NCBI GenBank assembly: GCA_013152945.1
Contig: JAADFL010000212.1
Location: forward strand, 1 to 64,000
Origin: Deltaproteobacteria bacterium
Lineage (GTDB): Bacteria; Myxococcota_A; JAADFL01
Direction: 5' to 3'
DNA: 64,000 nucleotides
Shown here: positions 32,616 to 42,061 of the stretch, one piece after another
Layout of the letters: every line of letters begins with the position of its first letter
Position numbering within the stretch: position 1 is the stretch's first letter
Position numbers and translations under genes: made by a program
The notes under the pieces: model-generated
The model's input: the letters and a program-made list of their open reading frames with translations, nothing else
Database searches by the model: none
What the model was told of the DNA's origin: nothing

Positions 32616-33965
32616 ATGATGGCTGACAGGGCTTATTTCGGGAAAATGAAGATGCTCTTACATTGTAAGCCATATATTATACCCTTCAGGGCTTATATTG
32701 TTGTTGCCCTGGTTTTTCTTGTCTTCGGCCCGGGCTGCGGGCTTAGATATACTGTACCCAAGGACTTGATTAGGAGGCTTCCAAAGAGCAGCAGGAAGTC
32801 GGTCTTTCAGGCCAGAACGGTTGTAACCATTGCAATTGACAAAAAATCAAGTGTCAGGAGGAAGATAGCAAGTACCCGACGTGAAATAGAGCGTACAAAA
32901 GAGAGAATTGAGGATTTACAGGCAAAAAGGTCCAGGACCCCGGCCAGGAAAAGGGCCAGTTTGGATTTGGAAATCGCGATGCTGAAAGCCAAGTTGGATT
33001 TCCTGGATGAAAAGATTGATTTTTTAGAATTCAAGCTGAAAAAAGCGGCAAAGGAACTCTTGCTGGCCAAAGCCAGGTTCGAACTTTCCAAGGCCAAGCT
33101 GATTAAAAAGCATGCCATCAAATTTTCCGGAGACATTGGAGATTTTGAGGATCAGGTCAAGGATCTTGAGGAGGATGCCAGGGATTACAAGAAGGAATTG
33201 GACGAAAGACAGAAAGAGCTGAAGGCTGAAGAAAAACAGTGGCTGGCTGTAAAAGAGAAATATTATGCATCCGTAGGAGAGACTTCAAGGGGTTGGTGGA
33301 CCGAACAGGAACAGGAAGGGCCTGCTTCAGAGGGTGAAAAGGTAATAGAAAACAAGGGAAATCCTCCTAAACAGCCGGGAGGCGTATCAGAGACCGAAAA
33401 GCCGGTGGATCGAATTTTGAAAAAGAGGAAGGCAATTATCAGGGATGATTTCAGATTGGCATTTCGATTCGGTGACAAGGCTTCTTTCTTACTGGATGAA
33501 AAAAATCCGAAGATGAGTCTCATGCTCTGGACATTGGATTTGGAGGCGGATTATTTTATTCATCCAAACTTTCCTATTTTCATATCCTTTAATCCAGGTA
33601 TAGGCCAAAGCCTGCGTAAGGGAGAAAAAGACGAGAAAATAACTTTTCTGCCAATCATGATAGGTATGCGATATCAGGATGCAGAGGGAATAGCTCTTCC
33701 CTATGTCGGAGTATGTTTTGGAAGCCAAGTCGTGTTTGGAGACAGGGAAACGAAAACAGGTATTGGCTTCAGGACCAAGCTGAATTTCGGCATCGATGTC
33801 CGGGTCACTCGAACTTGGTCTATAAACCTGGAAGCCGGAGTATCTTATAGCCAGGTGCAACTTGAATATCACAAGGAGACCGACTATAGCGAGCCGAAGA
33901 GAACCAGAAAAACTTTCAACATGCTGGATGGATACATAACTGCAGGGGCTGCAGTCCGGTTCTAG
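32616..33965 (+). CDS. Coiled-coil protein with C-terminal beta-barrel-like domain
   Basis: About 449 aa. The hydrophobic N-terminus ends in FGPGCGLRY, an imperfect lipobox that could make it a lipoprotein. Residues ~75-235 form a long Lys/Glu/Leu-rich coiled coil. A Pro/Gly linker leads to a C-terminal ~150-residue beta-rich domain with strands such as INLEAGVSYSQVQLEY, ending DGYITAGAAVRF with a terminal Phe as in outer-membrane barrels. GGAGG precedes the ATG pair at 32616/32619; a GTG at 32586 overlaps the previous stop but is less likely. Fits an outer-membrane protein with a periplasmic coiled-coil stalk. No named family recognised. Confidence 0.72.
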   Translation: MMADRAYFGKMKMLLHCKPYIIPFRAYIVVALVFLVFGPGCGLRYTVPKDLIRRLPKSSRKSVFQARTVVTIAIDKKSSVRRKIASTRREIERTKERIEDLQAKRSRTPARKRASLDLEIAMLKAKLDFLDEKIDFLEFKLKKAAKELLLAKARFELSKAKLIKKHAIKFSGDIGDFEDQVKDLEEDARDYKKELDERQKELKAEEKQWLAVKEKYYASVGETSRGWWTEQEQEGPASEGEKVIENKGNPPKQPGGVSETEKPVDRILKKRKAIIRDDFRLAFRFGDKASFLLDEKNPKMSLMLWTLDLEADYFIHPNFPIFISFNPGIGQSLRKGEKDEKITFLPIMIGMRYQDAEGIALPYVGVCFGSQVVFGDRETKTGIGFRTKLNFGIDVRVTRTWSINLEAGVSYSQVQLEYHKETDYSEPKRTRKTFNMLDGYITAGAAVRF

Positions 33966-33984
33966 TGATAATGGAGTCTTGAAT

Positions 33985-36132
33985 ATGTGGCGGCGCCTAT
34001 TAGTAACAAGTTGTCTGTTTTGGGCTATTGTCCTGTCGGCTTATATTGTTCCGCGTGTTGCTGGGGCAGAGGAAAAGCAGGGCGCCAAGACCGACTTCAA
34101 AACAGAGAAAAAAACCAAAAAGGCGGACGTGATAATAAAAGGCAAGGCCAGGATCGGTGACACGCCAATGATGGAGGTGATTAAAGATTATTCGAACCAA
34201 CTCAAGGAAGATCCAAACGACTCGGATGCTTGTTTCAATCTTGGCCTGGCGTATCATAGTTTAGGCAAGCTGAAAGAAGCTCGTAAATATTATGAAAAGG
34301 CGATTTCCCTGAATCCCCGGGACCAGGATGCCAGGATGAATCTTGCTGCTGTTCTTACAAGGACCGGTAGGTTGCCGGATGCGGTTAAATTATATGAAGA
34401 AGTGATTGCAAGAGTCCCGGATATGGCGGAGGCCTATTTCAATCTTGGCGTGGTGTACACAAAGATGGGCAGGTTGGGCTTGGCCATCGGAGCTTATCAA
34501 ACCGCAGTGGCAGTCAATCCCAAGATGGCTCTTGCCTTCTTTCAACTGGGGGAACTCTATCACAGCAAGCTCGATTTCCAGAGCGCCGAAGAAGCATATT
34601 TGGATGCGTTGAAGGTGGAACCCGGATTGGCGGATGCTAGAAACAATCTTGGGAATATTTATTATGAGCAGGGAGATCCCAAGGATGCCATTGAGCAGTA
34701 CAAGAAGGCTATAGAAATTACGCCTAACGACCCTGAATTCCATTATAATATGGGGTTGGCCTTAGTTAAATTAGGTAAAATTGATGAGGCGATCAAAGAA
34801 TACAAACAGGCTATCAAGCTTGCCCCTGATTATGCCGAGGCTTATAACAATCTTGGTGTAGCCCTGGGCCAAGCCGGTAAATTGAAAGAGATGATCAATG
34901 CATACAAGCAAGCGGCAAAATTGGCGCCCAAATATGCTGAAGCACATTTTAATCTTGGCTTGGCCTATTTCGCCCAGGGAAAATATGACAAGGCAATAGC
35001 CAAGTTCAATGATACCTTACTTGTAAATAAGAATTATGCCGATGCCCATGCTTATCTCGGAGAAGCATACTACCGAAAGGGTGATATCGGCAGGGCCCTG
35101 AGACATTTCAAGGAGGCCATTGCCATTAATCCGACCAAGGCCGAGTTTAGAAGCAAAATGGGTATTGTTTACATAGAGGAGGGAAACCTGGACCAGGCGG
35201 AGTTGGCTTTGAAACAAGCATTGGCCATGAGCCCGAACGATCCGTCCATTAGGGTCTTTTTGGCCAGGGCATATATGGAAAAAGGTAAAAAGAATGAAGC
35301 ATTAAGGGAATATGAAAAGGCAGTGAGCCTCGATCCGAACAAAGCTGATGCTCACGAGGCCTTGGCGGATATCTATGCAGAAAGAAAAAATTTTGCCAAA
35401 GCGATAGCACATGCCAAGGCGGTTGTAAGAGTCAAGCCCAAGGATCCGGCCTCCCATGTCTTACTTGCAAAAATGTACATTGCACAGGATTTGCTCGACC
35501 TGGCTGCAGCCGAACTAAAGCGTGCACTTGAATTAGATCCCAAGTTTGCACTTGCATATTTTCAAATGGCTGAATTGTTCTATCGCAAGGGTGATGTGAA
35601 GGAACAAATCAGGTACTATAAAGAGGCATTGAAGCTCAATCCAAAGTTGTCCAGCGCCCGGCGTTCGCTTGGGGTTGCATATTATCATCAGAACCAATTG
35701 GACAAGGCAATAGCAGAGTTGATACGATCTTTGAAGAACGATCCGCGATCAGCCAAGGCCCATTATTATCTCGGTGTGTTGTACTTTGATAATGCCTTCA
35801 AAAAAAACGGGCAGAAACAGAAATATTTAAAGAAATCAATAGATGCATTCAAGAAAGCACTTGAATGTAACCCAAAGATGGCTATTGCAAGGCATCGCTT
35901 GGGAAAGGTTTACGAGGAACTGGGAAACAAATCTCTTGCATTGAAGCAATATAACGCGGCTCTTCAGATGGACCCTAAACTAATGGATGCGAAACTTGAT
36001 GCAGAAAGGCTGGAGTCAGAGCTTGGGGGCAGTAAAACCAAAACAGGTAAAGATCTTCAGCCAAAAGCGAAAATCCAGGATGCATCATCAGGCAAAGGAA
36101 CCAATGAAAGCAAAGATGCAAAAAAGAAGTAA
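33985..36132 (+). CDS. TPR-repeat protein, secreted
   Basis: About 715 aa. A signal peptide with likely cleavage at VAGA/EE is followed by about 17 canonical 34-residue TPRs (e.g. ACFNLGLAYHSLGKLKEARK, AEAYNNLGVALGQAGKLKEM), highly regular and close to consensus. The tail is Lys/Ser-rich. The ATG at 33985 is preferred, with GGAG 8 bp upstream; a TTG at 33979 is too close to it. Probably a periplasmic protein-binding solenoid in the same complex. Consensus-like TPRs hamper orthology assignment. Confidence 0.85.
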   Translation: MWRRLLVTSCLFWAIVLSAYIVPRVAGAEEKQGAKTDFKTEKKTKKADVIIKGKARIGDTPMMEVIKDYSNQLKEDPNDSDACFNLGLAYHSLGKLKEARKYYEKAISLNPRDQDARMNLAAVLTRTGRLPDAVKLYEEVIARVPDMAEAYFNLGVVYTKMGRLGLAIGAYQTAVAVNPKMALAFFQLGELYHSKLDFQSAEEAYLDALKVEPGLADARNNLGNIYYEQGDPKDAIEQYKKAIEITPNDPEFHYNMGLALVKLGKIDEAIKEYKQAIKLAPDYAEAYNNLGVALGQAGKLKEMINAYKQAAKLAPKYAEAHFNLGLAYFAQGKYDKAIAKFNDTLLVNKNYADAHAYLGEAYYRKGDIGRALRHFKEAIAINPTKAEFRSKMGIVYIEEGNLDQAELALKQALAMSPNDPSIRVFLARAYMEKGKKNEALREYEKAVSLDPNKADAHEALADIYAERKNFAKAIAHAKAVVRVKPKDPASHVLLAKMYIAQDLLDLAAAELKRALELDPKFALAYFQMAELFYRKGDVKEQIRYYKEALKLNPKLSSARRSLGVAYYHQNQLDKAIAELIRSLKNDPRSAKAHYYLGVLYFDNAFKKNGQKQKYLKKSIDAFKKALECNPKMAIARHRLGKVYEELGNKSLALKQYNAALQMDPKLMDAKLDAERLESELGGSKTKTGKDLQPKAKIQDASSGKGTNESKDAKKK

Positions 36133-36186
36133 ATGACCGGAGTTGTTTATTAGTGCTTGTTTTTTTTTAACAGGAGGAAAGGGAAC

Positions 36187-37326
36187 ATGGATAGGCGGGT
36201 AATGCTCGTGGGAGGGTCCTTGGCCCTGTTTTTTTCGTTCCTGGCAGGTTGTGAGGGGGGTAAATACGAACGCCTTCCAAAGGCAACGGAAAAAGAAAAA
36301 GATGCACTTACCGAGAGATACAGGGCATTGATAGAGGAGGCCAAGGGGCTCAAGCCCGGCGAAGAGATCAAGCTCACACATCACTTCAGCGAACCCATTT
36401 TAAGCGATACGTCGCTGGAAGACTTTAAAAAGAAGATGGGATCATTTGTGAGTGAAGCTGCGGCCGGCAAGTGGGACAATGTCAAAATCATGGGAGCCAG
36501 GGCTCCGGGCAAGGTAAGGCTGCTTCTCATCGAGCTTGGTAAAAAATCAGGGGCAATTCCTTTTGTTCAAAGTGCTGACGGGTGGAAGCTGGATGACATT
36601 GATGCGGCTTCTGGAAATTTCGATAAAGATATCAATCTCAAGGGCAATGTGCCGAAGAGTCCTGCTTCCATCTTGCTTTCGGTTGCAATTCTACAAGATC
36701 CACAAGCCGGTTCAACGGAAAAGGTAACAAGTGCACTTCAGCTTGCGAAAATAAAAGATGAAGCCTTGGCTCGCCGTTTCCTGGCTCATGAGATCAGCCC
36801 CTGGCCAAAGGCTGCTTTGCTATATGCTGCATGGAAGGGCGGGGCGGCTTGCGAACCGTTTGCAAAATCATTTCCCTTACCGGCAGATGAACAGAAAGAC
36901 CTGTATGAGGATGACACGGATAGTTTCAGGACCCTATTGAAAGGCCTGATTAATTGTGCTGTTTCATCAAAGTCCCTGGAACCCACAAATGTGGTTTACA
37001 AGGGCTGTCATGATGCTTCAGGTGGTCCCAGGAGCGAGTATGTAGATCCAGTGGTGGAATTGGCAAACAAGAAACCGGAATATATTCTAAAGGCAGCTAT
37101 CAAGGCAGGCTATCCTTATAACGAGGATCCGGTGGCCAACATAGTTGTAGGAGCATTGCACGGCGAACAAAAGAGCCCATTTTGGCAATACCTGAATACC
37201 CGGGCCGTAAGGGCAAGGGGTGAACTTGGCAAGTTGGCCAGGTTCTGGGTCGAAAAAATGGTTGAACGTGACAAGCTGGAACCACCTGGCTCGGAGAAAC
37301 AACAACAAGGGCAACCGAAAAAATAG
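36187..37326 (+). CDS. Lipoprotein of unknown function ending the gene train
   Basis: 379 aa with a good lipobox FLAGC (Cys22). AGGAGG lies 9 bp before the ATG at 36187. After the lipid anchor come a mixed alpha/beta segment (about 70-160) and an alpha-helical repeat-like second half (about 165-370) that may be a HEAT-like solenoid; the C-terminus is Gln/Lys-rich. No family recognised. It follows the TPR gene by 54 bp in the same direction and is probably the last member of the operon. A role as outer-membrane-anchored periplasmic factor (cf. Cgl/Glt lipoproteins) is inference. Confidence 0.7.
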   Translation: MDRRVMLVGGSLALFFSFLAGCEGGKYERLPKATEKEKDALTERYRALIEEAKGLKPGEEIKLTHHFSEPILSDTSLEDFKKKMGSFVSEAAAGKWDNVKIMGARAPGKVRLLLIELGKKSGAIPFVQSADGWKLDDIDAASGNFDKDINLKGNVPKSPASILLSVAILQDPQAGSTEKVTSALQLAKIKDEALARRFLAHEISPWPKAALLYAAWKGGAACEPFAKSFPLPADEQKDLYEDDTDSFRTLLKGLINCAVSSKSLEPTNVVYKGCHDASGGPRSEYVDPVVELANKKPEYILKAAIKAGYPYNEDPVANIVVGALHGEQKSPFWQYLNTRAVRARGELGKLARFWVEKMVERDKLEPPGSEKQQQGQPKK

Positions 37327-37518
37327 AGAAGCAAGAAAAAAGATCACAAATAGTGGTTCCGGTTACTTGGTTCGTTCTTGACTCGCTTTTATCGGCGATG
37401 ACTGTTTGTTGTTCCAGTTTCTGTTTTTCCGGCTCCTAGCTTTCTTCTTGGCATGAGCCTCCATTCATCCTAGATTAAAAAGAGCAACACGAGGGCCGCA
37501 AGGCAAGGGTATTTGCAT

Positions 37519-38646
37519 ATGGAGAGCCAGGTAACGGGCACTCATGAAAAAAGCCATGCTTTAAGGCTTGCAAAACCTGTGGTAGGGCCAAGGGCCAGGC
37601 AGTGGATTGAACAGATCATTTCTTCAGGCCGGCTTATCCAGGGACCGTTCTGTGAAAGGTTCGAAGAAGCCCTTGGAAACATTGTTTCAAGTGCTCATGC
37701 AATTGCAATGAACTCCGGCACTTCTGCCTTGTATGCTTGTCTCAAGGCATGCGATATAGGTCCCGGCATGAGGGTCGGCATTTCCGATCTCGGGTTTGCA
37801 GCCACGATAAATGCGGTCGAGCTTGCGGGCGCAAGGCCGGTCTTCCTTGATGTGGAAGAGGAAACTTTGGATATTTCCTTGAAGTGCATCGAGGATACCG
37901 GGCCTGGCCTGGATGCACTTATTGTCGTACACCAGCTTGGACTTCCGGCCGGCCGAGGTATTTTTCACAAGGCCCACGACGACAAGGTCATGATTGTCGA
38001 AGATGCTGCCTGTGGGCTCGGCTCTAAACTCGGTTCCAGATCGTGCGGCACACTGGGCATTGCAGGGACCTTCAGCTTCCACCCAAGAAAGATCGTGACG
38101 ACCGGCGAGGGGGGGGCTATCGTGACCGACAATGAGCATATTGCACGCCGGGCCATGGCATTTCGAAACCACGGATTTTCAGGAAATGAAAAGAACGATA
38201 TCATTGAACCTGGAATGAATTTGCGGCTGTCAGAGATTTCCTGTGCCATAGGCCTCGAACAGCTCGAAAATCTGGAAAGTACGCTGGAAAAGAGAAGGAG
38301 CCTGCTTGCAGTCTACAAGGCAATGCTGGATCGTGTGCCTGGGATCAGGATACTGTCCAACAATGAAAATGATACCTGGAATGTGCAGACCCTGGCCATC
38401 ATGTTTGAAGACAGCAGGGACAGGGACAGGGCCATGACCATTCTGAACGCCGATCAAATAGAAGCTAACCCGCCCGTGGCATCTTTGAGCGCCATTCCGT
38501 ACTATGCTAAAAAATACAAGATTCCTTTAAGGCAAGTGGAGACATCCAGGAAATGCACATCCTTGATACTGGCGATTCCCTGCTACGAAGGAATGGATGA
38601 ATCCGATATCGAAAGGGTGTGCATGGTATTGAAAAGTTGTTTTTAA
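37519..38646 (+). CDS. DegT/DnrJ/EryC1/StrS-type PLP aminotransferase
   Basis: 375 aa sugar aminotransferase family protein. The PLP Lys is Lys191 in FSFHPRKIVTTGEGG, and the VEDAACGLGS segment supplies the Asp that contacts the PLP pyridine. Members transaminate nucleotide-bound keto-sugars for surface glycans or antibiotics. The ATG at 37519 is preferred over a TTG two codons earlier because AAGGG lies 9 bp upstream. First gene of a glycan-type region. The 192-bp gap 37327-37518 contains no clear terminator or promoter. Confidence 0.9.
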   Translation: MESQVTGTHEKSHALRLAKPVVGPRARQWIEQIISSGRLIQGPFCERFEEALGNIVSSAHAIAMNSGTSALYACLKACDIGPGMRVGISDLGFAATINAVELAGARPVFLDVEEETLDISLKCIEDTGPGLDALIVVHQLGLPAGRGIFHKAHDDKVMIVEDAACGLGSKLGSRSCGTLGIAGTFSFHPRKIVTTGEGGAIVTDNEHIARRAMAFRNHGFSGNEKNDIIEPGMNLRLSEISCAIGLEQLENLESTLEKRRSLLAVYKAMLDRVPGIRILSNNENDTWNVQTLAIMFEDSRDRDRAMTILNADQIEANPPVASLSAIPYYAKKYKIPLRQVETSRKCTSLILAIPCYEGMDESDIERVCMVLKSCF

Positions 38647-38658
38647 CTAAAAAGAGGT

Positions 38659-39933
38659 ATGAAACTGGGGACACGGCAAGATAAGAAAAAGCCTGTAAAC
38701 AAAGGCTCGGACAAAAGGACACCGGTACAGGCGGGGAAAAAGAACGCGAAACGTTCTTCGAGCAGGATTAGCTTCAAACTGCGGGCACGTAATGTCGAGC
38801 GGCAATTGGCGGACCTGGCAAGGGATGGTTACCTCCAGATGTTCGGAAGCGACACCGCCAGATTGGGCAGGTTCACACTGAATATTGAACTTGGCCTGGA
38901 GCCGGGCCGAGCCGGTTGGAAAATTTTCGGGCAGCCCCTGGATACCCAGTTACGAACGGTCCTCAAACAGGTAGAGGCAAAGACAGGCGCGTTCAGGCAT
39001 GGTAGGGTATATTGCTACAAGTGCATGTCCGGAGATTGCGATCACTCGATTCCCGGGGACCCGACAAAGGTCTTTGCCGGTTATTCCTCAACCGGCAAAC
39101 CCAACTGGATTTCCTTCGGCCAGATGTTGCTGGACCGCGGGGATCACAGGGTAGACGAATTGTATGCGGAAAATCCATCCCTGCTTACCTGCCTGTTGTC
39201 GAAAGACCAACTCCACAGGGAACAACTGAATGCATTCGGCCGGCAGAGCCTGGATTATATAGTGCTGTCCCAGGTGGCTGCGGGCTATTTTCTGTTGCCG
39301 GGAAAAGGCGGCAGCCGGGAAAAAGCGGCGCTGACGTTCCAGGCCGTACAAACCATGGGTCCAAAGAAAACTTTGATGGTCGACCTGAATGTCATAGGCC
39401 AGACCAATGAACACATACCAATAACAGACCTGCTCGACCAGAGGTTTTCCCGTTTACAGCAACGACTGGTGAAGACTAGAGATAGATTGAGAAACCTGAA
39501 ACCATCATGGACCGGACGGGGAAATTACCGGCGCACCGGCCCGGCAAGTGAGACAAGGGGGCGGGTCGAGTTTGCAGAAATGGTATTATCAGAGTTGGCA
39601 CGAGGTATAGAGCAGCTTTCAAGGCAGGCCGCCAGGAGGACAATGCATGCCGAAAGACGAGCCGTGAAAAGGCCGGTTTCAAAGGCCCTCCAGGAGGCAA
39701 GGGCTGCAGGAGATGAAAAACTTTTGTGGGATAAAAAACAAGAGACAATAGTGGTTCTCGGCGCAAAGCAAAGGATCCATGTATTCTCGCCCGAGGCCAG
39801 GCTTGTGACTACCCTGGTAATGGAATCCGATGGTGTCGAGAGGCGCAGGAAAAAGGGAAGGTGGATTACGCCGGAAGCGGAACGAATTGAAACCTTCAGG
39901 AACAGCCTTGGGAAAAAAAACAAAAGCCAGTGA
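38659..39933 (+). CDS. Hypothetical protein with SWIM-like Cys/His motif
   Basis: 424 aa, soluble. A basic N-terminal tail (about 1-50) precedes a mixed domain with Cys-X2-Cys-X4-Cys-X-His (YCYKCMSGDCDHS at about residues 118-130), which resembles a SWIM-type zinc site. A strongly basic, helical C-terminal half (about 255-424) is rich in Arg, including SRQAARRTMHAERRAVKRP. Together this suggests nucleic-acid binding. I recognise no family. GAGG lies unusually close to the ATG (1 bp), so the true start is uncertain. It sits oddly inside a glycan region, starts 12 bp after the aminotransferase and overlaps the next gene. Confidence 0.72.
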   Translation: MKLGTRQDKKKPVNKGSDKRTPVQAGKKNAKRSSSRISFKLRARNVERQLADLARDGYLQMFGSDTARLGRFTLNIELGLEPGRAGWKIFGQPLDTQLRTVLKQVEAKTGAFRHGRVYCYKCMSGDCDHSIPGDPTKVFAGYSSTGKPNWISFGQMLLDRGDHRVDELYAENPSLLTCLLSKDQLHREQLNAFGRQSLDYIVLSQVAAGYFLLPGKGGSREKAALTFQAVQTMGPKKTLMVDLNVIGQTNEHIPITDLLDQRFSRLQQRLVKTRDRLRNLKPSWTGRGNYRRTGPASETRGRVEFAEMVLSELARGIEQLSRQAARRTMHAERRAVKRPVSKALQEARAAGDEKLLWDKKQETIVVLGAKQRIHVFSPEARLVTTLVMESDGVERRRKKGRWITPEAERIETFRNSLGKKNKSQ

Positions 39934-42061
39934 CCATGGTCCAAAATCAGGACTCTTGGTTATCCTTATTTTCCTGGCTGCGGGGGTATATGCCATGTGG
40001 CCCTTACCCCTGCATTTCAGAACCGATCTTGCAGGCACCTATGGAGATAGTTTTCAAAACCTGTTCAACTTCTGGTGGATTGCAAAGGCGTTTCTAACGG
40101 GCCAAAATCCGTATTTCACTCCTTACATGTTCCACCCCTTTGGCGTGTCCCTTTTATTGCATACTTTGAGCCCTTATAACTCGTTCCCCGGAGCATTACT
40201 CTCATTCATTATTGGTTTGCCGGGCGCGTACAATATGATGATACTTGTACATTATGTGCTGGCCGGGTACTTCTGCCACCTGCTGGTATTGGAACTTATA
40301 CCGGAAGATGTACCGAAGACCTGGACCAGGATTACAGCGGTGTGGGCCGGGCTTGTCTTTACACTGTCACCTTTTCATTTCTTTCAGGCAAGGGAACACT
40401 TGCAGCTCACTGCTGTAGAGGGTGTGCCCCTTACGCTTTTGTTCCTGGTAAAAATACTTAAGACACCAAACCGGAAGAACGCCGTGCTGCTCGGCCTCTC
40501 TACGGCCCTGGTAACTTTCAGCGACATGTACCTGCTTGTGTACACGTTCATTACTTTCCTGTTTTTCCTCGCCGGTTCATCGCTGAGGAGGCCTGGGAAG
40601 GATTTGCTCAAGGCCCGGGCAAAGGGCCTGTTAATGGCGGGACTAGTCTACAGCCTTGTATGCGGTCCCTTGCTGATTGCCATGGCCTGGAAATATTCCA
40701 CGACCGGTTACGTATCCGGACATGACCCGGCAAAGTTCTCATCCGACCTGCAAAGCCTGTTCGTTCCAGGGCCCGGGTCGGCTTGGGCCGGATGGTTCCA
40801 TGGGCTTTACGGAAAGTGGAAGGGAAATCCGACCGAGCAGACAGGATACCTTGGATACATTCTGTTGTTCCTTGCACTTCTCGGACTCTTGAAGAAAAGA
40901 AATATGCCCTTTTCAAAAACCATTGCATCGCTTGGACTCACAGCGGTTGTTTTATCCCTTGGACCTGTGTTGCATTGGGGTGGAGAGTCCAGTGACATGA
41001 TCCTGCCCTACAAGTGGTTTGCAAGTGCGTTTCCCTTGATCTTCTCGTTTACCGGAACACCTGCGAGGTTTTCTTTCCTGGTCAATCTCTCTCTGGTCCT
41101 TCTTGCCGCATCCGGGTTTGCATGGCTCGCACAGGAAGTATCAGCAAGGCACGGGTTGGGCTTCTTACTGCTTGTACCGGTCTTGCCGGCTGTCGCCCTG
41201 GTGGAGATGGCGCCCGGGCCGCAAGAGATTGTACATATCGATCCCCCGAAGATCTTTGAACAATGGGCACATGACAAACAGAATTACGCGGTCTTGGACA
41301 CCAGGAGATGGGCACAAATGTACTTGGGTCTGGTGACACACGAAAAGCCGCTTGTGAACGGACACGTATCAAGGGATCCCCTGGACAGGCTTAAGCACCT
41401 CAAGGATGTGCCCGTGCTTGACACCCTGGTGTTCGGTTACAAGTGTTTCGCCCCTGACTTCGAGCCGCGGGTTTCTTCGACAATAGGCAGGCTCGAACTG
41501 TCTCCAGGTGACGGCCCGCTTATGCCCGGAGTTCCTGCGGAATTCTTTGGCGCAACGATAGAAGGCCGGATACTTATAAAAGATCGTGGGCCAACGAGGT
41601 TTTTGTTCGAAACCAGTGACAGGATTAAATTCGATTTCGACAAAGTTAACCGGCTTGATTCCGGTGGTAAGCGCGGCCCTTCCAGGTTCGAGACAGGTCC
41701 ATTGCCCATAGAGCCGGGCTGGCACGATTTCAGGATCGAAACGTACGCAGGGACAGGCAAGTTTTTTTTCAAGATGCATATTGCACAAGGCAATGACAAT
41801 TTCATGATTCCGGGCTTGGACCGGCTGAAGACCCTTGATGGAAAGCCGGGGGCAAAATTGACATCCGGCCCCAGGGTCCCGCTGATATCGGGACAAGACC
41901 AGATAAGACAAGCTTTCGATGATCTCGAAAAACACGATATCAAGTATATAATCAGGTGGCCCTGGCAAAACCGGCTCCTGGAAGAACATGTCCTGAAACT
42001 CGAAAAAGTTTATGAAGACGATATCACCGTGGTGTACAAGGTACCCGGGAGCCTGCGTTGA
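39911..42061 (+). CDS. Polytopic GT-C-like membrane protein with C-terminal soluble domain
   Basis: About 716 aa. Some 11-12 membrane helices fill residues ~15-430, with the first extracytoplasmic loop containing acidic residues (RTDLAGTYGDS) as in GT-C glycosyltransferases using lipid-linked sugars. A C-terminal ~280-residue extracytoplasmic domain follows. The TTG at 39911, with AGGA 8 bp upstream, is chosen; the frame stays open upstream only inside the previous gene. It overlaps the flippase-like gene by TTGA. Probably transfers or arranges sugars on a surface polymer; the exact family was not recognised. Confidence 0.72.
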   Translation, partial: GKKTKASDHGPKSGLLVILIFLAAGVYAMWPLPLHFRTDLAGTYGDSFQNLFNFWWIAKAFLTGQNPYFTPYMFHPFGVSLLLHTLSPYNSFPGALLSFIIGLPGAYNMMILVHYVLAGYFCHLLVLELIPEDVPKTWTRITAVWAGLVFTLSPFHFFQAREHLQLTAVEGVPLTLLFLVKILKTPNRKNAVLLGLSTALVTFSDMYLLVYTFITFLFFLAGSSLRRPGKDLLKARAKGLLMAGLVYSLVCGPLLIAMAWKYSTTGYVSGHDPAKFSSDLQSLFVPGPGSAWAGWFHGLYGKWKGNPTEQTGYLGYILLFLALLGLLKKRNMPFSKTIASLGLTAVVLSLGPVLHWGGESSDMILPYKWFASAFPLIFSFTGTPARFSFLVNLSLVLLAASGFAWLAQEVSARHGLGFLLLVPVLPAVALVEMAPGPQEIVHIDPPKIFEQWAHDKQNYAVLDTRRWAQMYLGLVTHEKPLVNGHVSRDPLDRLKHLKDVPVLDTLVFGYKCFAPDFEPRVSSTIGRLELSPGDGPLMPGVPAEFFGATIEGRILIKDRGPTRFLFETSDRIKFDFDKVNRLDSGGKRGPSRFETGPLPIEPGWHDFRIETYAGTGKFFFKMHIAQGNDNFMIPGLDRLKTLDGKPGAKLTSGPRVPLISGQDQIRQAFDDLEKHDIKYIIRWPWQNRLLEEHVLKLEKVYEDDITVVYKVPGSLR

